The notes: a model not told the origin generated them from the sequence alone. Numbered from the stretch's first letter, positions 1 to 5,785 are shown. The stretch: DNA of 6,816 nucleotides from JBEKCP01 sp050014815 (GCA_050014815.1 JBEKCP010000540.1:1-6816); one strand, 5' to 3'. Translations and numbers: made by a program.

Positions 1-43
1 TGGTCCCGAACCAAGCGCTCTAGCCAGGCTGAGCTACGCCCCG
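1..43 (-). tRNA. tRNA-Pro (anticodon CGG), 5' part, truncated by window edge
   Basis: Read on the minus strand from 43 down to 1, this forms the first 43 nt of a tRNA. The acceptor 5' strand CGGGGCG (43-37) is followed by TA at positions 8-9. The D-arm has the 4-bp stem GCTC/GAGC (34-31 and 20-17) around a 10-nt loop, then a G linker at 16. The anticodon stem begins with CTTGG (15-11), and the 7-nt loop TTCGGGA (10-4) puts anticodon CGG at 8-6 with G37 after it, as expected for proline. CCA at 3-1 begins the 3' strand of the anticodon stem. The variable loop, T-arm and acceptor 3' strand lie outside the window. The anticodon reads CCG codons, which suits a GC-rich genome. Confidence 0.93.
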
Positions 44-92
44 GTGTCGTAATGTCTTGCTATGAAAGCCTTTGTTGCCTCCAGGTGTCTAA

Positions 93-121
93 TTGACCAA
101 ACTTCCTATTCCTCTCATATT
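93..121 (+). promoter_or_regulatory. Weak candidate sigma70-type promoter
   Basis: TTGACC (93-98, five of six to the -35 consensus) is followed after 17 nt by CATATT (116-121, four of six to the -10 consensus), inside an AT-rich island. If used, it would give a leader of roughly 280 nt before the nitroreductase gene, including the GC hairpin at 187-211. It is a motif match only; AT-rich patches produce such matches by chance. Confidence 0.22.
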
Positions 122-186
122 AATTCACTCCCACCCGCTTTCACAGTCAAGACTCGACGGACTTCGACACTGATCTTGGACTAAAA

Positions 187-211
187 CGCCGCCGAGACCA
201 CCCCGGCGGCG
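187..211 (-). terminator. GC-rich hairpin, possible weak minus-strand terminator
   Basis: CGCCGCCG (187-194) is the exact reverse complement of CGGCGGCG (204-211), giving an 8-bp all-GC stem with a 9-nt loop. On the minus strand the stem is followed by TTTT (186-183), the layout of a weak intrinsic terminator. It could shield the tRNA-Pro gene from read-through coming from the right. No minus-strand gene ends just upstream of it, so the function is uncertain; on the plus strand it has no T-tract. Confidence 0.3.
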
Positions 212-374
212 ACGAAACGAATTAGCTAAAGGATACCAAGCGCCCGCGCACCGGTCAACTGCACGCCATCGGCGGCCTATGACCCTGACGACAAGCGCCA
301 GCGGGAGAGTCTCAAGAACCCGCCCATGAATGTTGACGACTTCCTGGCGACGCTGCAACGGAAACGAAATCGTG

Positions 375-380
375 TACAAT
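375..380 (+). promoter_or_regulatory. Candidate -10 element for the nitroreductase gene
   Basis: TACAAT matches TATAAT at five of six positions and lies 26 nt before the ATG at 407. Transcription would then begin near 387 and leave a short leader containing the ribosome binding site at 396-400. No good -35 hexamer sits 16-18 nt upstream. If real, it also argues against the upstream in-frame ATG at 326, which would lie outside the transcript. Confidence 0.3.
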
Positions 381-395
381 CGGGGCGCCCTACAC

Positions 396-400
396 GGAGA
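396..400 (+). promoter_or_regulatory. Ribosome binding site that fixes the nitroreductase start
   Basis: GGAGA lies 6 nt before the ATG at 407. The in-frame ATG at 326 has no comparable motif (nearest GGAG at 303-306, too far), so the Shine-Dalgarno match decides for 407. Confidence 0.65.
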
Positions 401-406
401 TCAGCC

Positions 407-916
407 ATGGACGTTCTGGAATCCATCCGCACCCGCCGCAGCATCCGCAAATACCTCGACCGGCCCGTGCCGGAGGAACTGGTCCAAAGACTCCTGGCCG
501 CCGCCATGCAGGCGCCCAGCGCGCGGAACCAGCAGCCCTGGCAGTTCGTCGTGATCGACGACCGGGCCATGCTGGCGAAGATCCCGGGCTTCATGCCCAA
601 CGCCGCCATGGCTGGCCAGGCACCGCTGGCGATCCTCGTCTGCGGCGACCTGGAGCTGGAGAAGTCGCCGGGCTACTGGGTCGTGGACTGCGCGGCGGCC
701 ACCGAGAACATGCTGCTGGCCGCCCACGCCTTGGGACTAGGGGCCGTGTGGTGCGGCGTCTATCCGCGGGAGCCGCGGATGGAGGGCCTGCGGCGGTTGG
801 TGGGCCTGCCCGAAAACGTCATGGCCCACAGCCTCGTCGTGCTGGGCTATCCGGGCGAGCAAGTGCCGCCCCAGGACCGCTACCGGCCGGACCGGGTACG
901 CCGGAACCGCTGGTGA
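407..916 (+). CDS. Nitroreductase family FMN-dependent oxidoreductase
   Basis: This encodes a 169-residue soluble, cytoplasmic flavoprotein of the nitroreductase fold, expected to bind FMN as a dimer and reduce a substrate with NAD(P)H. The natural substrate cannot be read from sequence. N-terminal RTRRSIRKY (8-16) carries the conserved Arg-Arg-Ser that contacts the FMN phosphate. QAPSARNQQPWQF (35-47) is the classic Ser-x-x-Asn-x-Gln-Pro-Trp flavin motif. DCAAATENMLLAA (94-106) and LGLGAVWCGVYP (109-120) are the usual core helix and the loop over the flavin. The length fits the compact single-domain members of the family. The start at 407 was chosen for its good ribosome binding site and because the family motif begins right after it; the ATG at 326 would add 27 residues that look unlike the family. 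The gene stands alone on this strand and converges on the minus-strand lyase-like gene, so a link to the downstream sugar-acid genes is not evident. Confidence 0.9.
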   Translation: MDVLESIRTRRSIRKYLDRPVPEELVQRLLAAAMQAPSARNQQPWQFVVIDDRAMLAKIPGFMPNAAMAGQAPLAILVCGDLELEKSPGYWVVDCAAATENMLLAAHALGLGAVWCGVYPREPRMEGLRRLVGLPENVMAHSLVVLGYPGEQVPPQDRYRPDRVRRNRW

Positions 917-1047
917 CGCCCGGCGGCCCGCCCAACATTAGTGTAGTGCTTCAAAATTGAGGGGCCGTATTTCGAGCAAACTTGGCAATAAAGGCAGAGC
1001 AAACGTCGCCCCTGTCGCGTTGTACTTGGACGGGGACGCATCCTTCT
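917..1047. other. Convergent intergenic region with AT-rich island
   Basis: This lies between the stop codons of the nitroreductase gene and the minus-strand lyase-like gene. Positions about 935-1000 are much AT-richer than the coding sequence around them. I find no strong hairpin plus T-tract for either strand; AGGGGC (960-965) and GCCCCT (1008-1013) could pair, but across a 42-nt loop. Nothing else is recognised here. Confidence 0.5.
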
Positions 1048-2664
1048 CTACCTCTTGGCCGGCGCGGCCGTCTTGCCGAAGACCAGGCTGCCGTCCTTCA
1101 CGGTGATGGTCTGGCCGCCAATGACGGCCTTGTCGCCCTCGACCTTGATCTCGGGACTCGCGCCGAGCATGACGATGGACAGGGTCGCGTCGCCCAGCGT
1201 GACGGTCTTGGCCTTCGAGTCCGCGGGGCCGGTGAGGACGACGAGCGCATCCGCGCCGCTGGCCTTGCTGAAATCGACGCCCAGCGAGCGGACGTTGGCG
1301 CCGTCGGTGAACGTGAGGATCGTCGAACCGTCGGCGGTCGTGACCGGCGGCGCCTTCGCCTGGCTGCCGCCGATGTTGCCGAGGTTCAGTCTTTGACCGA
1401 GGCCCCAGATCATCACCGGGCCGCTGTTCTTCTTGTAAGGGCCGCCGGGCCCCTTGCCGAGATGGGCGGTGACGAGGATGTCGTTTTCGTCCTGCCAGCG
1501 GTTTCGGACCATCAGGTAATTGTGGATCGAGTCGAACGCGCAATGGCCGAGCACTTCCGCCGGATTCTTGGGCTGGAGGCCGAGCGGCCAGTTGACCAGG
1601 GCGAACACCGCGCGGTGCGGATGGACCGTGACATCGAATGTCTTTTCGCCCGGCTTCAGCTTGATGTCCTTGCAGGCATAGCTTTCGCCCTTTTCAAGCG
1701 CGGTCGATTCGCCCGGCTCGACGAAGTGCTGGTAAACCCAGAGCAGGGCCGCGCGCTGGTCGTCGTTGGCGACCGCGCCGAAGCCCTGGGCGAACTGTCC
1801 GCCGTGGCTCAGGCCTTTGCGATCGAAGCGGTCGGTGCCGTAGCTGCCGTCGGCTTTCGTGCGGAGCGGGAAGCAGCAGGCATCGCCTTTCTTGATCAGT
1901 TCCATCGGCCAGTGCAGGGTGATCCACGCGGCGTTGGGCCGCGGCGCGATGAAGTCCTTGCCGCCGGCCACCTTCATGGCCTGCAAGGCCGTCACGAAGG
2001 CCGAGCTTCCGGCCATGCCTCCCGGCCCGCCTTGCCCCTCCGCGAAGAACCCGTGATCGCCCCAGCCCTGGGTCAGCGCGGCGATGAAACTCTTCTGGAC
2101 GCCGGCCAGGTACTTCTCGATCAGGGCGGCGTCGGTGCCGGGATCGCCCTTGATCGCCAGCAGGGCGATGGCCGCCCCGCCGACTTGCGGGCCGAAATGG
2201 TTGCTGCCGGGGCCCATGTTCGGTCGCAGGCAAAGCTGCTCCAGGCTCATGTCGAGGTGGCCGGAGTGGGGCTTGTTGCCGCGCTTCTTGAAGTTCTGCA
2301 ATTCCAGCGCGATCTTCTGCCGGAAATCGGCGTCCCACGCGTCGTAGCAGAGATCGTACGCCAAGGCCATCGCCTGCATGCACGGCCCGGCGCGGATTTC
2401 CGAGGCCGGCGGGTTCCAGGCATACCGGTCATCCCGATCGCGCTGGCCGTCCAGCGCCATCTCGACGCACTTGCGCGCGAGGTCGGCGTATTTCTTCTCG
2501 CCGGTCACGACGTAGAGCAAGCCGTACCCGTCCATGTGCCACAAGGTCCACGTGGCCATGGGGAACTTGCCGGAATCGGTCGCGTAGCTCGCCTTGGTGG
2601 TGTTGAACTCGGTGGGCAGCGATTCGCCGTCCGACCCGTTCAACGTGATCCGCAGCCGCTTCAA
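1048..2664 (-). CDS. Heparinase II/III-like (alpha/alpha) toroid protein, N-terminus disrupted
   Basis: The frame open from TTG (2664) to TAG (1050-1048) encodes 538 residues resembling exported planctomycete proteins of the heparinase II/III or alginate-lyase-like type: an N-terminal alpha-helical toroid followed by a beta-rich C-terminal half. Visible parts are helical repeats with WTLWHMDGYGLLYVVTGEKKYADLARKC in the region 39-66, AMALAYDLCYDAW (98-110), GPGSNHFGPQVGGAAIALLA (151-170) with a His next to the presumed cleft, and SHGGQFAQGFG (286-296). From about residue 340 it is strand-rich (KTFDVTVHPHRAVFALVNWP, 341-360) and ends in short Gly/Val/Thr-rich strands. It may bind or cleave an acidic polysaccharide, but I cannot assign a substrate or prove catalysis. 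The frame has no signal peptide; an export signal lies directly upstream in another frame (2661-2795). TTG with a poor ribosome site is therefore unlikely to be the native start. The gene is either frameshifted, carries a small deletion, or contains a sequencing error near 2661-2690. It is divergent from the permease gene. Confidence 0.72.
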   Translation of the reverse strand: MKRLRITLNGSDGESLPTEFNTTKASYATDSGKFPMATWTLWHMDGYGLLYVVTGEKKYADLARKCVEMALDGQRDRDDRYAWNPPASEIRAGPCMQAMALAYDLCYDAWDADFRQKIALELQNFKKRGNKPHSGHLDMSLEQLCLRPNMGPGSNHFGPQVGGAAIALLAIKGDPGTDAALIEKYLAGVQKSFIAALTQGWGDHGFFAEGQGGPGGMAGSSAFVTALQAMKVAGGKDFIAPRPNAAWITLHWPMELIKKGDACCFPLRTKADGSYGTDRFDRKGLSHGGQFAQGFGAVANDDQRAALLWVYQHFVEPGESTALEKGESYACKDIKLKPGEKTFDVTVHPHRAVFALVNWPLGLQPKNPAEVLGHCAFDSIHNYLMVRNRWQDENDILVTAHLGKGPGGPYKKNSGPVMIWGLGQRLNLGNIGGSQAKAPPVTTADGSTILTFTDGANVRSLGVDFSKASGADALVVLTGPADSKAKTVTLGDATLSIVMLGASPEIKVEGDKAVIGGQTITVKDGSLVFGKTAAPAKR

Positions 2665-2795
2665 GATCGCTCGCCGGGGGCCGGGGGTACGAAACCCTGG
2701 ACCGGGGCGGGCCAGGGCGCCTGGGGCTCGTCGGCCCGGATCGCGATGGAATCAACACCGATGAACAGTACGCCCGCCGCAAACACTCGCCACAT
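2661..2795 (-). pseudogene. Detached N-terminal signal peptide fragment of the lyase-like gene
   Basis: ATG at 2795-2793, preceded by a strong ribosome site, opens a 44-codon frame ending at TGA (2663-2661). The product starts MWRVFAAGVLFIGV, a short basic start and hydrophobic core, and continues to AIRADEPQAPWPAPV, so signal peptidase cleavage after AIRA is plausible. The Pro-rich tail VPPAPGE is typical of the stretch just after the signal in exported planctomycete proteins. The TGA overlaps the TTG of the long frame in the sequence TTGA, so the two frames meet exactly here. The simplest reading is that this is the true start of the lyase-like gene. The sequence lacks 1 nt (or 1 plus a multiple of 3) relative to an intact frame. 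A separate 44-residue peptide gene with translational coupling is possible but less likely. Confidence 0.7.
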
Positions 2796-2803
2796 CGCCA
2801 AGT

Positions 2804-2809
2804 CTCCTT
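2804..2809 (-). promoter_or_regulatory. Strong ribosome binding site for the signal-peptide start
   Basis: On the minus strand AAGGAG (2809-2804) precedes the ATG at 2795 by 8 nt. It is among the best Shine-Dalgarno matches in the window and marks 2795 as the native translation start of the minus-strand lyase-like gene, rather than TTG 2664. Confidence 0.7.
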
Positions 2810-2843
2810 TTTTGTGAGTTACACCGCTTTTCATTCACCTCTG

Positions 2844-2872
2844 ATGTTGACCCATGGAACCGGCCTTGTCAA
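2844..2872 (-). promoter_or_regulatory. Candidate promoter of the minus-strand lyase-like gene
   Basis: On the minus strand a perfect TTGACA -35 hexamer (2872-2867) is followed after 17 nt by CAACAT (2849-2844), a poor -10 match (three of six). The position, about 50 nt before the ATG at 2795, is sensible. The -35 lies within one arm of the inverted repeat at 2866-2892, so a regulator bound there could block it. Confidence 0.35.
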
Positions 2873-2892
2873 GCGCGGGGCCGGTTTGACAA
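2858..2892. promoter_or_regulatory. Two interleaved inverted repeats, candidate operator in divergent region
   Basis: AACCGGCC (2858-2865) and GGCCGGTT (2879-2886) are exact reverse complements around 13 nt. TTGTCAA (2866-2872) and TTGACAA (2886-2892) are also exact reverse complements, again around 13 nt. The order is A, B, A', B', so the two hairpins exclude one another; with no linker between the arms a normal pseudoknot is not feasible, which makes DNA-level binding sites the better explanation. The second dyad places TTGACA on both strands between two divergent genes. No regulator gene is visible in the window. Confidence 0.35.
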
Positions 2893-2922
2893 CGTTTCCT
2901 GGCGGCGGCGGCAGCGGATACT

Positions 2923-2978
2923 AACCCGAAGCGCTAGCGAGGGGCCTCTCGCGACTCCCCTCGCTCGCGCTTCGGGTT
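2923..2978. repeat. Long imperfect palindrome, planctomycete-type dispersed repeat
   Basis: The left arm (2923-2944, beginning AACCCGAAGCG and ending GCGAGGGG) pairs with the right arm (2957-2978, beginning CCCCTCGC and ending CGCTTCGGGTT) over 22 bp with one mismatch (T2935 opposite C2966). The loop is 12 nt (2945-2956). T2922 and G2979 can add a wobble pair. The arms match the type of intergenic palindrome I remember as common in planctomycete genomes, where ORFs across it read NPKRERG or TRSASEG. It may act as a bidirectional transcription barrier between the divergent genes, but there is no T-tract, so a classical intrinsic terminator is not indicated. Confidence 0.8.
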
Positions 2979-3086
2979 GTTATGCAGCCGCCAAGAAGAA
3001 TTGCCAGGAGCGCCGCGGCCCGGAGTTGCTGTCGAGGCTTGCGGTATCGGGTTCGGGCGGCGAGAATAGCAGCGGAGTTTTGCCGG

Positions 3087-4268
3087 ATGAAGATCAAGCA
3101 GACGATCGAGAAGATCCCGGGCGGGTTGATGGTGGTGCCGCTCCTTCTTGGGGGGTTGCTCAACACGCTCGACCAGGCCCACCTGCCGCCGATCCAGGCG
3201 GCGCTCAAGGCAATCGGCGCCACGGCGGTGAAGGTGGCCGACCCGGTTACAGGCCAGTTCCGCGCTACCGGCAACTACGAGTTTCTCCAGATCGGAGGGT
3301 TCACCTCGGCCTTGTTCAAGGACGGGGCGTTTTGCCTGATCGGCATGTTTCTGGTCTGCGTCGGGGCCCAGATGAACTTCCGCGTGGGCGCCCGGGCGGT
3401 GAAAAAGGGGGCGATCGTGGCTGCCAGCAAGATCGGCGCCGCCGTGCTCGCCGGCTTGCTCATGGGCATCTTCCTTGATCCGTTCAACGGCATCCTCGGC
3501 CTCTCGATGATGACGGTCATCGCCGGGATGTCCAACGGCAACGGCGGCATGTACGCGGCGCTGACCGGCCAATACGGCAACCGCTCGGACGTCGGCGCGC
3601 TGTCGGTCATTTCGCTGGAATTCGGCCCCTGCGTGACCATGCTCTCGCTGGGCATTCTCGGGCAGACGTTCCCGCTGACCTACTTCATCGCCGCGATCGT
3701 GCCGATGCTCTTGGGGTTCGTTCTCGGGCAGTTGGACGAGGAGATCGGCCGCTTCTTGAGGCCGGGGGAGTCGCTGCTGATCCCCTTCTTCGCTTTCGCC
3801 CTGGGGGCGACCATGGATTTCAGCGTGTTTCTTAACGGGCAAGTGCTGGCCGGTGGTCTGCTCCTGGCCGCCGCAACGCTCGCCGGCACGGCCTTGACGG
3901 CGGCGGTCATGTTGCGACTGTTCGGCGAGCGGAGCCAGATCGCCGCGGTGGCCGAGGCGTCGACCTCCGGCAACGCGGTGCAGACGCCGTTCTACGTGGC
4001 ATTGGCGGCATCGGCCGCGGCGTCGCTGGCCGTCGCCCGGGCGACGGCCGAGCCGGGCAACACGATGCTGGCCGCCGCCGCGACCGCCGCCCAGGAGATG
4101 GCCCAGAAGTACGCCGCCGTTCGCGACGTCGCCACGGCCCAGATATCGATCTCGACGGTGACCACCGCGCTGCTCTGCCCGATCGCCGTAATCCTGTACG
4201 ATCGCTGGCAACGGCGCCGCGGGATCGACGCGCGTCGCGAGGAGGCATCAGACTCCGTAACTCCTTGA
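3087..4268 (+). CDS. kdgT: 2-keto-3-deoxygluconate permease (KDGT family)
   Basis: This encodes a 393-residue inner-membrane transporter that should import 2-keto-3-deoxygluconate or a related keto-deoxy sugar acid with protons. The N-terminus MKIKQTIEKIPGGLMVVPLL is close to the start of E. coli KdgT ([20 protein letters not shown]). Other family marks are LVCVGAQMNFRVG (89-101), MSNGNGGMYAALTGQYG (148-164), SLEFGPCVTMLSLG (176-189) and LIPFFAFALGATMDFSV (231-247). About ten hydrophobic segments can be seen. Compared with the 327 residues of E. coli KdgT (from memory), it has a longer first loop (about 28-78) and an Ala-rich insertion near 304-352. ATG 3087 was chosen because the family N-terminus starts there and GGAG (3074-3077) lies 9 nt upstream; the open frame continues upstream without homology. 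It is divergent from the lyase-like gene and 93 nt upstream of the aminotransferase gene. The family is clear; the exact substrate is inferred. Confidence 0.9.
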   Translation: MKIKQTIEKIPGGLMVVPLLLGGLLNTLDQAHLPPIQAALKAIGATAVKVADPVTGQFRATGNYEFLQIGGFTSALFKDGAFCLIGMFLVCVGAQMNFRVGARAVKKGAIVAASKIGAAVLAGLLMGIFLDPFNGILGLSMMTVIAGMSNGNGGMYAALTGQYGNRSDVGALSVISLEFGPCVTMLSLGILGQTFPLTYFIAAIVPMLLGFVLGQLDEEIGRFLRPGESLLIPFFAFALGATMDFSVFLNGQVLAGGLLLAAATLAGTALTAAVMLRLFGERSQIAAVAEASTSGNAVQTPFYVALAASAAASLAVARATAEPGNTMLAAAATAAQEMAQKYAAVRDVATAQISISTVTTALLCPIAVILYDRWQRRRGIDARREEASDSVTP

Positions 4269-4346
4269 CGGGACATGGTTACGGGATCATCGACTGGGAC
4301 AAGGCCGACCCGAGGTGTTTTGGCCGCTGGTCAGCCCGCCTCGAAG

Positions 4347-4362
4347 TGTTTAATCTAATAAA
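4347..4362 (+). promoter_or_regulatory. AT-rich patch before the aminotransferase, possible -10 region
   Basis: The stretch GTGTTTAATCTAATAA stands out in a GC-rich background. It contains TAATCT (4351-4356) and TAATAA (4356-4361), either of which could serve as a -10 element; I see no matching -35. If it is a promoter, the aminotransferase and dehydrogenase can be expressed apart from the permease, and translation would then start at GTG 4404 rather than ATG 4362. Confidence 0.25.
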
Positions 4363-5783
4363 TGTCTACACCTCCGATCGTCTCCCCCCAAGAGGAAAGC
4401 CCCGTGGCCGTCAGCGAACTATCCACCCTGGACTGGGCAAGAACCGACCTGGCCAACTGCCCGCGGATCACGATTCCCCCGCCGGGGCCATTGTCCAACG
4501 AGTACCACCGCCGCTGCACCCGGTATTTCAAGGGCCTCAGCAGCCAGGCCAAGTTGTTTCCCGTGGCCTTCGAGTCGGGCGAGGGCTGCGTCCTGGTCGA
4601 CGTGGACGGCAACCGGTACCTCGACTTCTCGTCCGGCATCTACGTGACCACCCTGGGCCACTGCCACCCCAAGGTCACCGAGGCCATCGCCAAGTACGCC
4701 GGTCAGTTGACGAACGCCCACGACTTCACCACCCCCATCAAGACCCTGCTGGTGGAGAAGCTGGCGGCGGTGTTGCCGGGCGACTTCGGCGGGTTCCAGT
4801 TCTACGACGCGGGCACCGCGGCCGTCGAGGCGGGGATGCGCGTGCTCCGCGCCGCTACCGGCCGCAACGAGATGATCAGTTGCTTCAACGACTTCCACGG
4901 CAAGACCTACGGGGCCGTCTCGCTGGCCCGGATCCGCTCCCCGGTCTACGGCCGGGTGCGGATGCCGGGCGCCCACATGGTCCCCCGCCCCGATACCTAT
5001 CGCCCCCTCTGGTCCAAGCCCGACGGCTCGATCGACACCGACCGGTACATCGCCTTCTACGACGAGTACATCGCGAAGGGGACCGTGGGCGACGTTGCCG
5101 GGTTCGTCCTGGAGCCCATCCAGGGCTGGGCGGGCTCCGTGATGCCGCCGGACGACTTCTTTCCCAAGCTCCGCAAGTATTGTGACGAAAAACACCTTTT
5201 GTTGATGGTGGACGAGGTGCTGACGAGTTGGGGCCGCACCGGAAAATGGCTCTGCACGGAGCATTGGGGCGTCGTGCCGGACGTCGTGGCGATCGGCAAG
5301 GGGTTCGGCAACGGGTTCCCGGTGACGTGCGTGGCCGTTCGCGAACCGTTCAAGGAGAGCTTCGAGAAGATTTCGGCCTCCAGCAGTTACGGCGGCAACC
5401 CGATGGCCTGCGCGGCCGCCCTGGCCTCCACCGAGGTCATCGAAGAGGAGAACCTGCTGGAACATGCCGAGCACCTGGGCGCCCTTGCCCTGGCCCGCAT
5501 GGAACGCATGAAAGCGGAGCACGCGATCATCGGCGATGTGCGGGTGAAAGGCTGCCTGATGGGAATCGAGCTTGTCAAAGACCGGGCGGCAAAGACCCCG
5601 TTCGATAAGGCGGGCGAGCTGGTCTACCAGAAGGCGTTCCGGAAAGGCCTGGCCTGGATTCCCGCCGGTCATATCCTGCGCATGAGCCCGCCGATCGTGA
5701 TGGACGACGCCGCGCTCCTGCGGGGTTTGGACATTATCGACGAGGCGATCGGCGAAACCCAGCGAGAATTGGGCGGCTCCTAG
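4362..5783 (+). CDS. Class III PLP-dependent aminotransferase
   Basis: This encodes a cytoplasmic 473-residue fold-type I aminotransferase of class III (the omega-amino acid, ornithine, GABA and glutamate-1-semialdehyde group), which moves an amino group between an amine or amino acid and a keto or aldehyde acceptor. Visible motifs, counted from ATG 4362, are: DVDGNRYLDFSSGIYVTTLGHCHP (80-103); AGTAAVEAGMR (150-160), the phosphate-binding turn; FNDFHGKTYGAVS (175-187), with the aromatic and His that stack on PLP; EPIQGWAG (251-258); LMVDEVLTSWGRTGK (281-295), with Asp284 contacting the pyridine nitrogen; AIGKGFGNGFP (310-320), with Schiff-base Lys313; and SSYGGNPMACAAALA (341-355). Length fits the class. 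Start choice is uncertain: ATG 4362 has no ribosome site, whereas in-frame GTG 4404 has AGAGGA 7 nt upstream and would give 459 residues without losing any domain. The next gene begins 2 nt after the stop. Substrate unknown; the neighbouring permease suggests a sugar-acid-derived compound. Confidence 0.9.
   Translation: MSTPPIVSPQEESPVAVSELSTLDWARTDLANCPRITIPPPGPLSNEYHRRCTRYFKGLSSQAKLFPVAFESGEGCVLVDVDGNRYLDFSSGIYVTTLGHCHPKVTEAIAKYAGQLTNAHDFTTPIKTLLVEKLAAVLPGDFGGFQFYDAGTAAVEAGMRVLRAATGRNEMISCFNDFHGKTYGAVSLARIRSPVYGRVRMPGAHMVPRPDTYRPLWSKPDGSIDTDRYIAFYDEYIAKGTVGDVAGFVLEPIQGWAGSVMPPDDFFPKLRKYCDEKHLLLMVDEVLTSWGRTGKWLCTEHWGVVPDVVAIGKGFGNGFPVTCVAVREPFKESFEKISASSSYGGNPMACAAALASTEVIEEENLLEHAEHLGALALARMERMKAEHAIIGDVRVKGCLMGIELVKDRAAKTPFDKAGELVYQKAFRKGLAWIPAGHILRMSPPIVMDDAALLRGLDIIDEAIGETQRELGGS
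4391..4396 (+). promoter_or_regulatory. Ribosome binding site favouring the alternative GTG start at 4404
   Basis: AGAGGA lies 7 nt before the in-frame GTG at 4404-4406. The upstream ATG at 4362 is preceded by an AT-rich sequence without any Shine-Dalgarno match, so the GTG may be the true start of the aminotransferase. The 14 residues between the two starts are outside the conserved fold. Confidence 0.4.
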
Positions 5784-5785
5784 CC

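Larger units (their letters stand above)
44..406. other. Intergenic region without a supported gene
   Basis: This stretch separates the minus-strand tRNA-Pro from the plus-strand nitroreductase gene. Its left part (about 50-130) is clearly AT-richer than the rest and should hold the tRNA promoter on the minus strand, though I see no convincing -35/-10 pair for it. The right part is GC-rich and holds the hairpin at 187-211. Short open frames here (for example a 16-codon ATG frame from 279, and an in-frame upstream ATG at 326) have no ribosome binding site and no recognisable sequence. I see no riboswitch that I can name. Confidence 0.6.

Noticed and set aside
326..406. Upstream in-frame ATG extending the nitroreductase by 27 residues
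   Set aside because: It has no ribosome binding site, the extension lacks family similarity, and a good site with 6-nt spacing precedes ATG 407.
982..2817. A 611-codon plus-strand open frame covering the whole lyase-like gene, longer than the minus-strand frame and not broken
   Set aside because: Its translation is rich in Arg, Ala, Gly, Val and Leu with no coherent fold or family motif, as expected for the antisense of a GC-rich gene. The minus strand gives a recognisable toroid protein, a signal peptide and a strong ribosome site.
2858..2892. An RNA pseudoknot formed by the A-B-A'-B' repeats
   Set aside because: There is no linker between A and B or between A' and B', so both stems cannot form together; a DNA operator or alternative hairpins are more reasonable.
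2982..3086. In-frame upstream extension of the permease reading frame
   Set aside because: The Arg/Ala-rich extension does not look like a membrane protein start, and the KdgT N-terminal motif begins exactly at ATG 3087 with GGAG upstream.
2934..4211. A 425-codon minus-strand frame opposite the permease gene
   Set aside because: It is the antisense shadow of a clear KDGT-family permease; its product is His/Arg/Gly-rich and unlike any family.
4265..5185. A 306-codon plus-strand frame overlapping the aminotransferase in another register
   Set aside because: It is a frame-shadow of the aminotransferase, rich in Arg, Pro and Gly with no motif; it starts with a TTG overlapping the permease stop.
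4419..5672. A 417-codon minus-strand frame opposite the aminotransferase gene
   Set aside because: The opposite strand carries every class III aminotransferase motif in order; this frame is an antisense artefact of high GC.
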